NCBI GenBank assembly: GCA_020072565.1
Contig: JAIQGI010000002.1
Location: 163,430 to 227,429 of the forward strand
Source: Terriglobia bacterium
Lineage (GTDB): Bacteria; Acidobacteriota; UBA6911
Reading direction: 5' to 3'
Length of the DNA: 64,000 bases
In this document: piece after piece, positions 16,887-25,859 of the stretch
Layout of the letters: every line of letters starts with the position of its first letter
Position numbering within the stretch: position 1 is the stretch's first letter
The notes under the pieces: generated by a model
Database searches by the model: none
What the model was told of the DNA's origin: nothing
Seen by the model: only the letters and a program-made list of their open reading frames with translations
Translations under genes and position numbers: made by a program

Positions 16887-18668
16887 CTACTTGAACGTTG
16901 TCGGCTTCGTCTTGCCGATATTCCCTACATCGATGTTGCTTTCCTCGAGCAGGGTGCTCATGGCCTGCTGCAGATTGATGACCGCACTTTTATAGTTGAT
17001 CTTGGAGGTAAGCTCGTTCCCCTGGGCGTTGGCCAGCTGATCCTGAGTCGTGAGCACATCGTACTGGGTGGCCAGGCCGGCGGCAAACCTCTTGTTCATG
17101 GCCTCGAGCTGTGATTCTGACAGCTGCCTGCTGATCGCAGACGTTTCGAGCTGTTTCTTGGCCGTATTCAGCGCCTGGACATAGTTTTTGATGTCCACGA
17201 TGACCTGCTGCTCGTGCTGCGTACGAGTCATGACGGAATTCTGCCGGTTGATCCGCGACGTGGCGAGAGAGGATTCAACGTTTCTATTCCTGAGCGGAAC
17301 GGTGACATTGAACTGGAAGGACCAGTTATAGGTGCCGCCGGTGAAGATCGTCTTATAAGATGTGAAAAGCCCGCCCACGAAGCCTTCAGGAAGCACGGGT
17401 TGCAGAACACCATTCCTATCCTCTCTATAGCCCTGAACGGCGCCCTTGCCGCTGGAGCCAATCGCTGCGGTCAGACCGATATTCCACTTCTTGCCTTCCT
17501 TCGTAAGGGCATAGCTGAGGTCGGACTTCTGCAAATTGATATCATCCTGCTGCAACTGAAGACTGTTTTTGATGGCCGTGGCGATTGCCTGATCGAGATC
17601 AACTTTGTACTCGACCATCTCCGGTGTGTCGGTGGGGACAATCACCTGCCCCCAGATCTCGTTGTTGCGATCCGGCGAGATCAGATTTCTGAGGTTGTTT
17701 TCCTGCGAGAGGATGGATTCCTCAGACCTGATGACATTGACTTCGCGTGATGCCTGAGAGGCAAGGCTCTGGGTGTATTCAATCGGCGCCGATACGCCGA
17801 TCTCGACCTTTTTCTTGGCCATATCAGCCGATTCCCGAGCCAACTTCACGGAACTGACGGAAAGATTGTAACTGTAGATGGCGCTGACGAGCTGCCAATA
17901 TGCCTTCTGGATCGAAGCGATGGTTTGAGTGACCTGCTGCTTGAACTGGGCGTCGTTCAGCTTCAGATCCATGTTGGCGATCTTGATGTTGTTACGATTT
18001 TGATCGATCTTGAGATTTCTCCACAAGGGCTGGGTAAAACTAAGACTGGCGCCAGTACTGTAGGTTGGGTTAGTAAGATTGTCAGCAACGTTATCGTCCC
18101 TGCGGCTTGTGTTCCAACCCAGGCTGAAACTGCCGCCCGTAGGGATGGGCTGGTTAATGGAGGCGTTCCACGACGCGCTATTCGATATGGTGATAAAGCC
18201 TTCTGTGGCCTGCAGCGTAGCCTGGGTCGGCGCCTGATAATCCTTGCCTACGCTAGACCTGATCTGGATCGAAGGGTCGAGGTACGAACGTGCCGCGACA
18301 ATCGCCAATTGTTTCAGATCTTCCTGAGTATTCTGGATGGCAATGTTGAGGTTGTTCTGAAGCGCCAGCTTGGTCACATCCTTCATGGAGAGATGCAACG
18401 CCGTCCCATCTTTCTCCGCTTTCTCGATCGGACTTACCAGTGAAACTGGAGCGAGCTTGATTTGATCCAAGAGCGCCTGTTGCGCAGTCTGTTCAATCTG
18501 CGCAGCCTGCTGCGGTTTCTGAGTCTGTTGCTGTGTCTGCTGCTGTTCCTGTGCGAACGCTCCCCAGGGCGGGGCACTGGTCAGCACCAGTGAGATGGTG
18601 ATTATGGTCAAAACGCTGAACCATTTATAGCGGTTGCCCCTGCAAGGGGATACATCGAAAGTTCTCAT
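16887..18668 (-). CDS. TolC-family outer membrane protein
   Basis: A 593-residue outer membrane factor, the channel of efflux pumps or type I secretion. Residues about 17-40 form a signal peptide (ITISLVLTSAPPWGAFAQ) followed by a glutamine-rich stretch (about 41-67). Two repeated coiled-coil halves follow, each with the family features LHLSMKDVTKLALQNNLNIA and the second-half LDQAIATAIKNSLQL. The C terminus has the conserved NYKSAVINLQQAMSTLL segment. AGGAG precedes the ATG. No inner-membrane pump or fusion protein is adjacent; the ABC pair at 30.9-34.6 kb is too far to assume partnership. Confidence 0.9.
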   Translation of the reverse strand: MRTFDVSPCRGNRYKWFSVLTIITISLVLTSAPPWGAFAQEQQQTQQQTQKPQQAAQIEQTAQQALLDQIKLAPVSLVSPIEKAEKDGTALHLSMKDVTKLALQNNLNIAIQNTQEDLKQLAIVAARSYLDPSIQIRSSVGKDYQAPTQATLQATEGFITISNSASWNASINQPIPTGGSFSLGWNTSRRDDNVADNLTNPTYSTGASLSFTQPLWRNLKIDQNRNNIKIANMDLKLNDAQFKQQVTQTIASIQKAYWQLVSAIYSYNLSVSSVKLARESADMAKKKVEIGVSAPIEYTQSLASQASREVNVIRSEESILSQENNLRNLISPDRNNEIWGQVIVPTDTPEMVEYKVDLDQAIATAIKNSLQLQQDDINLQKSDLSYALTKEGKKWNIGLTAAIGSSGKGAVQGYREDRNGVLQPVLPEGFVGGLFTSYKTIFTGGTYNWSFQFNVTVPLRNRNVESSLATSRINRQNSVMTRTQHEQQVIVDIKNYVQALNTAKKQLETSAISRQLSESQLEAMNKRFAAGLATQYDVLTTQDQLANAQGNELTSKINYKSAVINLQQAMSTLLEESNIDVGNIGKTKPTTFK

Positions 18669-18866
18669 GGTCAGGCTCCTAATGTAAAGCTGTAACGGTA
18701 AAGGAATCCGAAGTTACCAACACACAGTACGACTATGCAAGCCAAAATGTTTCAAAAACTAAGCCTGGAACCGAGGGCACTCTGCTTTTTCCGGTCCTTG
18801 ACCCCTCGATCATCACTCCAGGGCAGGCCTCTATGTCTAGGGGCGCGCCCAGTGGCGCATGAAAAT

Positions 18867-18893
18867 GGAAAGAGCCCCGATTTCGGGGCTCTT
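18867..18893 (-). terminator. Rho-independent terminator after the M48 protease gene
   Basis: A 9-bp stem AAGAGCCCC / GGGGCTCTT (18870-18878 and 18885-18893) is followed on the minus strand by TTTCCATTTT. It lies about 60 bp past the M48 stop. The remaining gap up to the tolC-like start (18669-18866) shows no other gene. Confidence 0.75.
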
Positions 18894-18951
18894 CATCCGG
18901 AATCTGTCAATCCAAAATGAAAGTTGAGGCTCAGGCCGCCGGGCGGGGCGC

Positions 18952-19980
18952 TTATTTCTTAGTAGGGTCTCCCGCCTTTTTCAGCGTCGGCTTCTGCTTC
19001 TGATCCTGCGGATCGGTGCTGTTCGGGTCGTCCCCGGAATCGGTCCGCCGTTTGAGAGTCGGTCGCTTCTGATCGACCGGAGAGGCTTCATCAGCCCTCA
19101 TGGCATTGTCAATGGCCAGGAGCCTGGCCTTGACGCGATCGAATTCGGAAGTATTGACGACATAGTTGTCCTTTTCAGGCAGGTAGCGCTCTTCATCCAT
19201 CGAGGCGGCGATACGATCCACCGTGTAAGGATGGGTGCGGAAAAAGCCCGCCAGCTTGCCCGGCTTGGTCTTTTCCTGCGCCTGGAGTTTTTCGAAGAAC
19301 GAGACAAAGGCGTTCGGGTCATACCCCGTGTTCCAGAGGTACTGAATTCCCAGCTGGTCGGCTTCTTTCTCAGAATCGCGGGTCACGCCCAGCAGTTCGA
19401 GGTTGATTCCGAGGCCGAGGCCGTTCTGAATTGCCATTTGGGCCCAATATCCGCCCACGAACAAGGCGGGAATTGCAACCAGCTGAAGGATCTGTCCCTT
19501 TGTCATCCGCGAAGTCGCATGGCGCGCGGCGACGTGTGAGATCTCATGGGCCATGACGCCGGCGAGTTCCGATTCGTTGTCGGCTGCCAGTATCAGCCCC
19601 TTGTTTACATAAAAGAAACCACCGGGGAAGGCGAACGCGTTCACCTCGTCCGTGTCGACGACCTTGATGTGAAACGGTACCTTGGCATCCGAGTGCTTGA
19701 CGATGTCTTGGCCGACGCGGTTCACGTAGTCACTGATGACCGGATCATCGATCAGCTTGGCGGTCTGCTCGAATTCGGACGCGACCTGCTGCCCGATTTG
19801 AATTTCTCTTTCCAGGGAAACAAAGTTGGGGAAGATCCCCCATATTCTCCCCGTGATATCGCGATTACCAATATTCTGAACGTCCCCGTGCCTCCGATCG
19901 GTGGCGAAACTTGCCACTGACATCGCAAAAGTCAGGACAATGACCAACCCGGCAGAGAACATTTTCCTTGAGGACCGCAT
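18952..19980 (-). CDS. M48-family periplasmic zinc metalloprotease (BepA-like)
   Basis: A 342-residue exported zinc protease. A signal peptide (VIVLTFAMSVASFATD) is followed by the zinc motif HEISH (residues about 145-149) and the third ligand glutamate in DSEKEADQLGIQYL, so the active site is intact. BepA/YfgC-type M48 proteins assemble or degrade outer membrane proteins, which suits a periplasmic role. The C terminus (about 295-342) is a charged, Lys/Asp/Pro-rich tail with two TLKR/TLKK units, lacking the TPR domain of BepA. It has its own promoter (20119-20147) and terminator. Confidence 0.9.
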   Translation of the reverse strand: MRSSRKMFSAGLVIVLTFAMSVASFATDRRHGDVQNIGNRDITGRIWGIFPNFVSLEREIQIGQQVASEFEQTAKLIDDPVISDYVNRVGQDIVKHSDAKVPFHIKVVDTDEVNAFAFPGGFFYVNKGLILAADNESELAGVMAHEISHVAARHATSRMTKGQILQLVAIPALFVGGYWAQMAIQNGLGLGINLELLGVTRDSEKEADQLGIQYLWNTGYDPNAFVSFFEKLQAQEKTKPGKLAGFFRTHPYTVDRIAASMDEERYLPEKDNYVVNTSEFDRVKARLLAIDNAMRADEASPVDQKRPTLKRRTDSGDDPNSTDPQDQKQKPTLKKAGDPTKK

Positions 19981-20118
19981 AGTACCTCCCCTCGAGGAGC
20001 AGTTGTTTTGCCCATCAAGACCCGATATGCTTAACGTCGGGCGTGATGGAATTCTTTACAACGCGCATTGTATTCACACTAACCTTAGATGCCTGCGAGC
20101 GGGAAAAGTGTCAGTCTC

Positions 20119-20147
20119 ATAATATGCTCGCTGAAAATCAGTGTCAA
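20119..20147 (-). promoter_or_regulatory. Predicted sigma70-type promoter of the M48 protease gene
   Basis: On the minus strand TTGACA (20147-20142) is followed after 17 nt by TATTAT (20124-20119), a near-consensus pair. The leader to the ATG at 19980 would be about 130 nt. The 315-bp gap 19981-20295 otherwise holds only the inverted repeat at 20167-20279. Confidence 0.7.
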
Positions 20148-20166
20148 TCAGTAAGGGGCGTCAGAT

Positions 20167-20279
20167 AAATCTCATCGCAGAAGGCGCTCTGGACGCAGGG
20201 AAAAATCCGTGTTTCCAAGCCCTTGCACAGGTTTTCATTGATTTTTGTCTGAGCCCTCGGCGGCCTCTGCGTTCAGACT
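20167..20279. repeat. Dispersed CTCTGCG-type inverted repeat upstream of nnr
   Basis: The left arm AAATCTCATCGCAGAAGGCG (20167 onward) and the right arm CGGCCTCTGCGTTCAGACT (ending 20279) are imperfect inverted copies, again of the family CTCTGCG..GTTGAGATTT. Confidence 0.5.
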
Positions 20280-20295
20280 GTAAGGGAACCCATTT

Positions 20296-21885
20296 ATGAA
20301 AATCCTGACGGCAGTGCAAATGGGAGAGGTCGACCGGCTCACGACCGAGCGCTACGGGATTCCCTCGCTCCTGTTGATGGAGAACGCAGGCCGGTCGGTG
20401 ACCGACGAACTGGAGAAAGTCTGTCCCAGTGCGGTCAGGAAACGCGTTCTGATACTTTGCGGCACTGGGAATAACGGCGGTGACGGACTGGTGGTCGCGC
20501 GGCACCTTGCTGCCCGAGGCGGGTGCCCGGAAGTCTGGGTTATGGGGGATCCAGCAAGATACCGGGGAGACGCACTCGAGAACTGGAAGATGTTTCAATC
20601 TATGGACCTCCCGGTCCAGGTTTTGCCGGGCGTCAAAGAGCGCTCGGCTCTGCTGAGACGCGCTCCATTCCCGGATGTCGTTATTGATGGATTGTTTGGG
20701 ACAGGGCTTTCCAAACCGATCGGCGCTGATTTTCGCAGCACCATCGACTGGATCAACAAATCTCGTCCTCGGTCCCTGGTGGTCGCGGTGGACCTACCCT
20801 CGGGGGTGTTTGCCGACTCGCCGCTCCTGGAAGGAGTGGCGGTGCAAGCCGACCTGACGGTTACATTTACGGCCCTCAAGGCAGCATTGGTATTTCCGCC
20901 TGCGGCCGGCAGGGCGGGGCGCGTCGTGGTTGCCCCAATCGGATCGCCCGCGGCGCTTCTCCAGAGTCCCGAGTACCGCACGGAACTTATTGACAAGGCT
21001 CAAGTGCGGCGCGCGCTTCCCCGGAGGGCACGCGACAGCCACAAGGGCACGTACGGCCATGTATTTGCCCTGGCGGGATCAAGAGACAAGAGCGGAGCGG
21101 CGCTTATGACCGGGCTGGCGGCACTGCGTTCCGGAGCCGGCCTGGTCACGCTCATGCTGCCTGAGAGTCTCCGGAAGGACATGCTGGGCAAGGTTCCGGA
21201 ACTGATGACTGTCTGGCTGCCGGAAACGCGGGACGGAACAGCCGACGCCTCGGCAGCCGCGCTGGTTCTCGATCAGCTCGCGCAAGCAGATGCGGTGGTC
21301 GTCGGTCCCGGATTATCGACGAATTCACCGACACAGCGATTGGTGCGAGATGTCGTCCGGAATGCGCCGGTCCCAGTCGTCCTGGATGCTGACGGCATCA
21401 ATGCTTTCGCCGGCAAGGTGGAAGACCTGCGCAACGACGCTGGGAATCCGGTCGCAATTACGCCCCATCCGGGGGAAATGGCCCGGCTTCTGGGCACGAC
21501 CATCGCGGGTGTCCAGCGGCACCGCCTGGAAATCGCCCAGGGTTGCTCCGTGAAGCAAAATCTCTTTGTCGTGCTCAAGGGATTTCAGACCCTCGTGGGC
21601 ACGCCCGATGGACGCGTTTTCGTCAACGACACCGGCAATCCTGGCATGGCGACCGGAGGAACCGGAGATATTCTGTCCGGGATGATAGGGCGTTTTGCGG
21701 CAGGGTGGAAAAGCAAGTTCAACGGCGCCAACATGGAAGCTCTGGCAGATTACCTGTCGGCTGCGGTCCATCTCCATGGTCTGGCCGGTGATCTCGCCGC
21801 AGTGGAGAAAGGGGAGGAGTCGCTGATCGCAACGGATCTTCTCGCCTTTTTACCGGATGCTTTCAAGAGAGTGTGCCAGGAATGA
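20296..21885 (+). CDS. nnr: Bifunctional NAD(P)H-hydrate epimerase / ADP-dependent NAD(P)H-hydrate dehydratase
   Basis: A 529-residue fusion that repairs hydrated NADH and NADPH. The N-terminal YjeF-type epimerase domain (about 1-215) contains CGTGNNGGDGLVVARHL and the VVIDGLFGTGLSKP loop. The C-terminal ribokinase-like dehydratase domain (about 225-529) has YGHVFALAGSRDKSGAA, VVGPGLS, ITPHPGEMARLLG and the ATP/catalytic motif NPGMATGGTGDILSGMIG. All key blocks are intact. The stop overlaps the tsaE start by four bases, a common pairing of these two genes in bacteria. Confidence 0.95.
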   Translation: MKILTAVQMGEVDRLTTERYGIPSLLLMENAGRSVTDELEKVCPSAVRKRVLILCGTGNNGGDGLVVARHLAARGGCPEVWVMGDPARYRGDALENWKMFQSMDLPVQVLPGVKERSALLRRAPFPDVVIDGLFGTGLSKPIGADFRSTIDWINKSRPRSLVVAVDLPSGVFADSPLLEGVAVQADLTVTFTALKAALVFPPAAGRAGRVVVAPIGSPAALLQSPEYRTELIDKAQVRRALPRRARDSHKGTYGHVFALAGSRDKSGAALMTGLAALRSGAGLVTLMLPESLRKDMLGKVPELMTVWLPETRDGTADASAAALVLDQLAQADAVVVGPGLSTNSPTQRLVRDVVRNAPVPVVLDADGINAFAGKVEDLRNDAGNPVAITPHPGEMARLLGTTIAGVQRHRLEIAQGCSVKQNLFVVLKGFQTLVGTPDGRVFVNDTGNPGMATGGTGDILSGMIGRFAAGWKSKFNGANMEALADYLSAAVHLHGLAGDLAAVEKGEESLIATDLLAFLPDAFKRVCQE

Positions 21886-22376
21886 TCGCAGTCCGCAGCC
21901 ATCAGAGACCGACGGTCCGAAGCATCCGCAGCCGTTCTCCGGAAGAAACCGAGCGATTGGGGAGGCAGCTTGCCTGCACCCTCGCTGTTCCGGAAGTGGT
22001 CTTGTTATGCGGCCCTTTGGGGATTGGCAAGACGACCCTGGCGCGCGGTCTTGCACAGGGGCTTGGCGTCGAAGATCCGGCTTCCGTTCACAGCCCGTCT
22101 TTTACGATCGTAAATATTTACCAGGGGCGCTGTCCGATTTATCATGTGGATCTTTATCGTCTGGCTGGTGAACGTGATTTGAGCTCTGTGGGGCTGGAGG
22201 ACTTCCTGGGCCGGGACGGCGTGACCATCGTCGAATGGGGCGAGCGGCTCTCGACCCATTGTGATGCCGCTCTTGTGATTGAGCTCGAAGACGCGGGCGG
22301 GGACGCACGCATTCTCCGCATCCGCCAAACCGGTGCACGTAACCGGCAGAGAACGCAGCCCCGGCGAGGAACTTAG
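21882..22376 (+). CDS. tsaE: tRNA threonylcarbamoyladenosine biosynthesis ATPase TsaE
   Basis: A 164-residue P-loop ATPase that helps TsaB/TsaD make t6A37 in tRNAs reading ANN codons. The Walker A is GPLGIGKTTLARGL; SVHSPSFTIVNIYQG and IYHVDLYRL are the family signature, and VTIVEWGERL follows. I place the start at ATG 21882, which overlaps the nnr stop as ATGA; a GTG nine bases upstream is possible. The basic tail TGARNRQRTQPRRGT extends beyond the usual end of the family and shows no domain. Confidence 0.92.
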   Translation: MIAVRSHQRPTVRSIRSRSPEETERLGRQLACTLAVPEVVLLCGPLGIGKTTLARGLAQGLGVEDPASVHSPSFTIVNIYQGRCPIYHVDLYRLAGERDLSSVGLEDFLGRDGVTIVEWGERLSTHCDAALVIELEDAGGDARILRIRQTGARNRQRTQPRRGT

Positions 22377-22584
22377 TGCGTGCTAAACCTGCGGCCTCTG
22401 GCGGTGCGAGCCTGGCAGGCTCAGCCGTTCCGGCGGGCCCTGGGTTGCTACCAGCCCTGCATTCCAGGCGTGGTCGCTTACTGGGCGCGGGCCTCAGGCC
22501 TGCTTTTGGATTGTGAATAGGAGTGTGAGGAACGGGCTCAGTACCGCCCCCCACTCGATAGCTACTTGATTGAGAGGCGAATTT

Positions 22585-23499
22585 ATGAACAAGAGCTTAT
22601 CCGGAATTTTTCCTCCAGTTACTACACCATTTGATTCTGACGGCCAACTGCTGATCGAAAAGTTCAAGGAGAACCTGGACCGGTGGGCCGCGGCGCCTCT
22701 CGCCGGACTGACCGTCCTGGGATCAAATGGGGAAGCCCATTATCTCTCGGATCAGGAAAAGCTCCTGCTGGTGCGCGAGGCCCGCCTGCGAACTGACCCC
22801 GCCAGGACCCTGGTTGTGGGCGCCGGGAAGGAAGCGACGCGCCTGACGATTGAATTCGTCCGCAAGGTCGCAGACCTCGGTGCGGATTATGCCCTTATCG
22901 GCATGCCCCATTACTACAAGGCGCGCATGACTGACGACGCCTTGTTTGCCCATTTCTGGAGTGTCGGCGACGAGTCCCCGATCCCGGTTCTGATTTACAA
23001 CGCGCCGCAGTTTACCGGGATCAGCGCAAGTGCGGCCGTTCTCGAACGGCTCGGCGCGCACGAAAACATAGCGGGCATGAAGGAAAGCTCCGGCAACCTG
23101 CCCTTGCAGGCGGAAGTGCGCCGGCGTACCCCCGAACGATTCCAGGTTCTGGTCGGATCGGCGCCGACATTGCTGCCCAGCCTGATTCAAGGAGCGTGCG
23201 GAGGGATCGTCGCGATCGCCTGCGCCTTGCCCGCCCTGACTACTAAGGTCTACGAAAGGTACCTCGCTGGCGACTGGAAGGGGGCAGCCGATCTGCAGAA
23301 ACGGCTGTCACCACCGGCCGAGGCGGTTACCAGTCTGTTCGGCATCCCTGGCCTGAAATTTGCCATGAGCCTGATGGGCTTTTTCGGCGGCGAGGCGCGT
23401 CTGCCTCTGTTGCCCTTGAAGGATGATCAGCGTGCGAAATTGACATCGATCCTTCGGGCGGCGGGTGTGCTCGACGCCGCGGAACATTCACAGCATTGA
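22585..23499 (+). CDS. DapA/NAL-superfamily class I aldolase, resembling 4-hydroxy-2-oxoglutarate aldolase
   Basis: A 304-residue TIM-barrel lyase. The Schiff-base lysine is in AGMKESSGN and the active-site tyrosine in LIYNAPQFTG, so it should be catalytic. The C-terminal half, with AVTSLFGIPGLKFAMSLMG and YYKARMTDDAL, looks closer to the HOGA1-type 4-hydroxy-2-oxoglutarate aldolases than to dihydrodipicolinate synthase. That is my reading by eye, and DapA activity cannot be excluded. The ATG at 22585 follows GAGAGG; an in-frame TTG lies 15 bases upstream. The next gene starts four bases before its stop. The 208-bp gap upstream shows no gene. Confidence 0.85.
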   Translation: MNKSLSGIFPPVTTPFDSDGQLLIEKFKENLDRWAAAPLAGLTVLGSNGEAHYLSDQEKLLLVREARLRTDPARTLVVGAGKEATRLTIEFVRKVADLGADYALIGMPHYYKARMTDDALFAHFWSVGDESPIPVLIYNAPQFTGISASAAVLERLGAHENIAGMKESSGNLPLQAEVRRRTPERFQVLVGSAPTLLPSLIQGACGGIVAIACALPALTTKVYERYLAGDWKGAADLQKRLSPPAEAVTSLFGIPGLKFAMSLMGFFGGEARLPLLPLKDDQRAKLTSILRAAGVLDAAEHSQH

Positions 23500-24935
23500 G
23501 ATTCCGGGATCTGCCAGGATTTCCACCGCTGTTTGTCGATTTCGTCGAGGGTGCGCAGCCTGCCCGGACATTCTTCGGCTGCCCGACGGATGCCGAGAGC
23601 CTCCGATCACGCGCCGCATCGTCCCAGACGCGACTTTTGCCGCGCCGGGAATTGTGTGATCTGCTTCTGGCACAGGCGGAGCAGTTCGGCAGCGGGGAGG
23701 CGGCGCTGGCCAATATCGCAAGGCTGCGCGTTCCGCAAACCGTGGCAGTGGCTGTGACTCTGCGCCCGGAACTCTTTGGCGGTCCGCTCTGCAGCTGGCT
23801 GAAGGCCCTGACGGCGGCCCGGCTGGCAGCCTGGCTCGACCATGACGGCAGGCCCGCGGTTCCGGTGGCTTGGATCGATCCCAGGATCGATCCGGCCTGC
23901 CTGAGTGTCGGGTTGTTCGCGTCAGGCAGTCTGCAACGCTTCAACCTCGATGACAGGTCCGGTCCAACGGTTACTGTCCCGGACCAGATCAAGGACTTGC
24001 TGGGGCGGATCGCCCTCGCGTTCGATGTCACTGCGGGAGATTCGGACGTTCTGCGGCTGCTGGAAACGGCCTACGAGCCCGGGAAGGACTTCGTACTTGC
24101 ATGGGGGCAATTGATCTCCCGATTTCTCGAACCCTGCGGCATAATTCTGCTGGACCCGAGGCAGAACGGTTTGCCGCCTATAATGCGTTCGCTGCCGCCA
24201 TCCATCGACAAGGATAAAATTGCGGCGCTGCTGGCAAAGCAGGACAAGCACCTGATTGCCGCGGGCTACGGACCGAAGAAGCAGCATGTCGAGGGAAACC
24301 AGGATGTCCAGCCGCTATCACCCCTTGTTGGACCGAATCTGGTCTTGCCTGTCGCCGCGAACGTGATGGATGCTTCCGAGGCATACGGGTTCGCCCGCAA
24401 CCAGGCGATCTTCGGCGAGCTACGATTGCCGCCGCCAGTCATTTGGCCTGCCGTGAGCGCCACTTTGCTCGAGGCGCGCGACCGAAAAGTGCTGGCACGT
24501 TACGGGATAGGCATTGAAAAACTCTTTATGGGATCATCGGTTATAACTAATAATCTAATGAAACAAATGAGCGTTGGCGAGCAACAGGCCCGCATGGATG
24601 GGCTGAGGGCAGAGGTCGAGGAGCATCTGGCGAATCTGGCGAGCCTGGTGCCCCCGGCGGACAAGCTCAGGCAGGGAATCGAGAAATCACGGCGGCGAAT
24701 GGTTTATCAGATCGACAAACTGAGGAAGCGGCTTTCCGATGCCGAGATGCGGCGCCGGGAAGCGATGGTGCGGCAGATTTCGCGCCTGTGCGACGGGCTT
24801 GCGCCCTGGGGCCGGCTGCAGGAGCGGGAGTTCGCAGCTTTTCAATTCGTCCAGAGGCACTCGCGCGCGTTGCCGCAGCGCCTCTGTAAAAGCATCGATC
24901 CCTGGAAGTTTGAACATCAACTCATTTTGCTATAG
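23496..24935 (+). CDS. bshC: BshC-like protein (bacillithiol cysteine ligase family), divergent active site
   Basis: A 479-residue member of the BshC family, which adds cysteine to glucosaminyl-malate in bacillithiol synthesis. Recognisable blocks: LPGFPPLFVDFVEG at the N terminus, LFGGPLCSWLKALTAARLAAWL, VPVAWIDP, and the C-terminal coiled coil followed by LPQRLCKSIDPWKFEHQLILL. The family consensus at the substrate sites is GxQxGLFGGPL and a TEDHD-type acidic cluster; here these read TLRPELFGGPL and DPRIDP. The protein is also about 50 residues shorter than usual. It may have lost or changed activity. It overlaps the previous gene by four bases and precedes bshB1. Confidence 0.82.
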   Translation: MRFRDLPGFPPLFVDFVEGAQPARTFFGCPTDAESLRSRAASSQTRLLPRRELCDLLLAQAEQFGSGEAALANIARLRVPQTVAVAVTLRPELFGGPLCSWLKALTAARLAAWLDHDGRPAVPVAWIDPRIDPACLSVGLFASGSLQRFNLDDRSGPTVTVPDQIKDLLGRIALAFDVTAGDSDVLRLLETAYEPGKDFVLAWGQLISRFLEPCGIILLDPRQNGLPPIMRSLPPSIDKDKIAALLAKQDKHLIAAGYGPKKQHVEGNQDVQPLSPLVGPNLVLPVAANVMDASEAYGFARNQAIFGELRLPPPVIWPAVSATLLEARDRKVLARYGIGIEKLFMGSSVITNNLMKQMSVGEQQARMDGLRAEVEEHLANLASLVPPADKLRQGIEKSRRRMVYQIDKLRKRLSDAEMRRREAMVRQISRLCDGLAPWGRLQEREFAAFQFVQRHSRALPQRLCKSIDPWKFEHQLILL

Positions 24936-25045
24936 AGCAGGTTTCCCATAATGCAAACAACGAGGATCCTGAGGGGCTCGAGTGGACCTGTTCAAGTTTG
25001 TCGGGGCCTCGGAGGCTTTCGGGATCTGATTCCGGTTACGAACCT

Positions 25046-25771
25046 ATGCCGCTAGATATACTTGCTTTTGGAGCACATCCCGACGATGTCGAATTGCACG
25101 TCGGGGGAACACTGGCCAAAATGGCCGCCCGCGGTTATGCGGTCGGTGTCGTAGACTTGACTCGCGGGGAATTGGGAACGCGTGGAACCCCGGCCATTCG
25201 AGTCCGCGAGGCCAGGAAGGCTGCCGGGATTCTGGGACTTAAGGTGCGGGAAAATCTCGGCCTGCCTGATGGGGGCGTTCTGGTAACTCCTGCGACGCGC
25301 CTCAAAGTGATTCGCGCCTTGCGGAAGCACCGCCCCATGATCGTGCTGGCACCTCACTGGGACGAAGCCCACCCGGATCACGCCAACGCGGGCAAGCTCG
25401 TCGCCGAGGCGGCGCATCACGCAGGGCTCGCGAAAATAAGGACCGGCCAGGAGCATTTCCGGCCGAAGGCGATCCTGTACTTCATGCTGCCTCCCTACGT
25501 CCGGCCCACTTTCATCGTAGATATATCCGAGCACATCGCGCAGCGTGAGGCGGCGATCCGCGCTCATCGCTCCCAACTGTTCGATCCGGGGCGCGAACCG
25601 GATACCTACCTGAGCCAGCCCGACTTCCTTTATCGCGTCAATGCAGTCGTCTCTTATTACGGCACGCTGGTCGGCAGAGCCAAAGGTGAGGCATTCTTCA
25701 TGAAAGTGCCGCCCGAAATTCCTGATCTTGTCGATTTCTTCCGCAGGCAGGGCCTGCGGCGCCTGCGCTGA
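25046..25771 (+). CDS. bshB1: Bacillithiol biosynthesis deacetylase BshB1 (LmbE/PIG-L family)
   Basis: A 241-residue zinc deacetylase that converts N-acetylglucosaminyl-malate to glucosaminyl-malate. The zinc and catalytic motif FGAHPDDVELHVGG, the LTRGELGTRGTP loop, NLGLPDGGV and the second zinc motif HWDEAHPDHANAG are all intact. The ATG at 25046 begins MPLDILAFGAHPDD, as in other family members; the frame is open 48 bases upstream without similarity. Adjacent to bshC, this supports bacillithiol synthesis; bshA is not in the window. Mycothiol-pathway deacetylases are related but lack this context. Confidence 0.9.
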   Translation: MPLDILAFGAHPDDVELHVGGTLAKMAARGYAVGVVDLTRGELGTRGTPAIRVREARKAAGILGLKVRENLGLPDGGVLVTPATRLKVIRALRKHRPMIVLAPHWDEAHPDHANAGKLVAEAAHHAGLAKIRTGQEHFRPKAILYFMLPPYVRPTFIVDISEHIAQREAAIRAHRSQLFDPGREPDTYLSQPDFLYRVNAVVSYYGTLVGRAKGEAFFMKVPPEIPDLVDFFRRQGLRRLR

Positions 25772-25859
25772 ATCACTGGAGAATGTGTTGTCTTTTACAA
25801 TGGTTTCATTGTCATATTTGAGAATATCCTCGTCCTCTATTGAAGATGGAGGAAGTTTC

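Noticed and set aside
22377..22584. Small gene between tsaE and the aldolase
   Set aside because: Frames here are short, without ribosome binding site; the sequence is GC-rich with small inverted stretches only.
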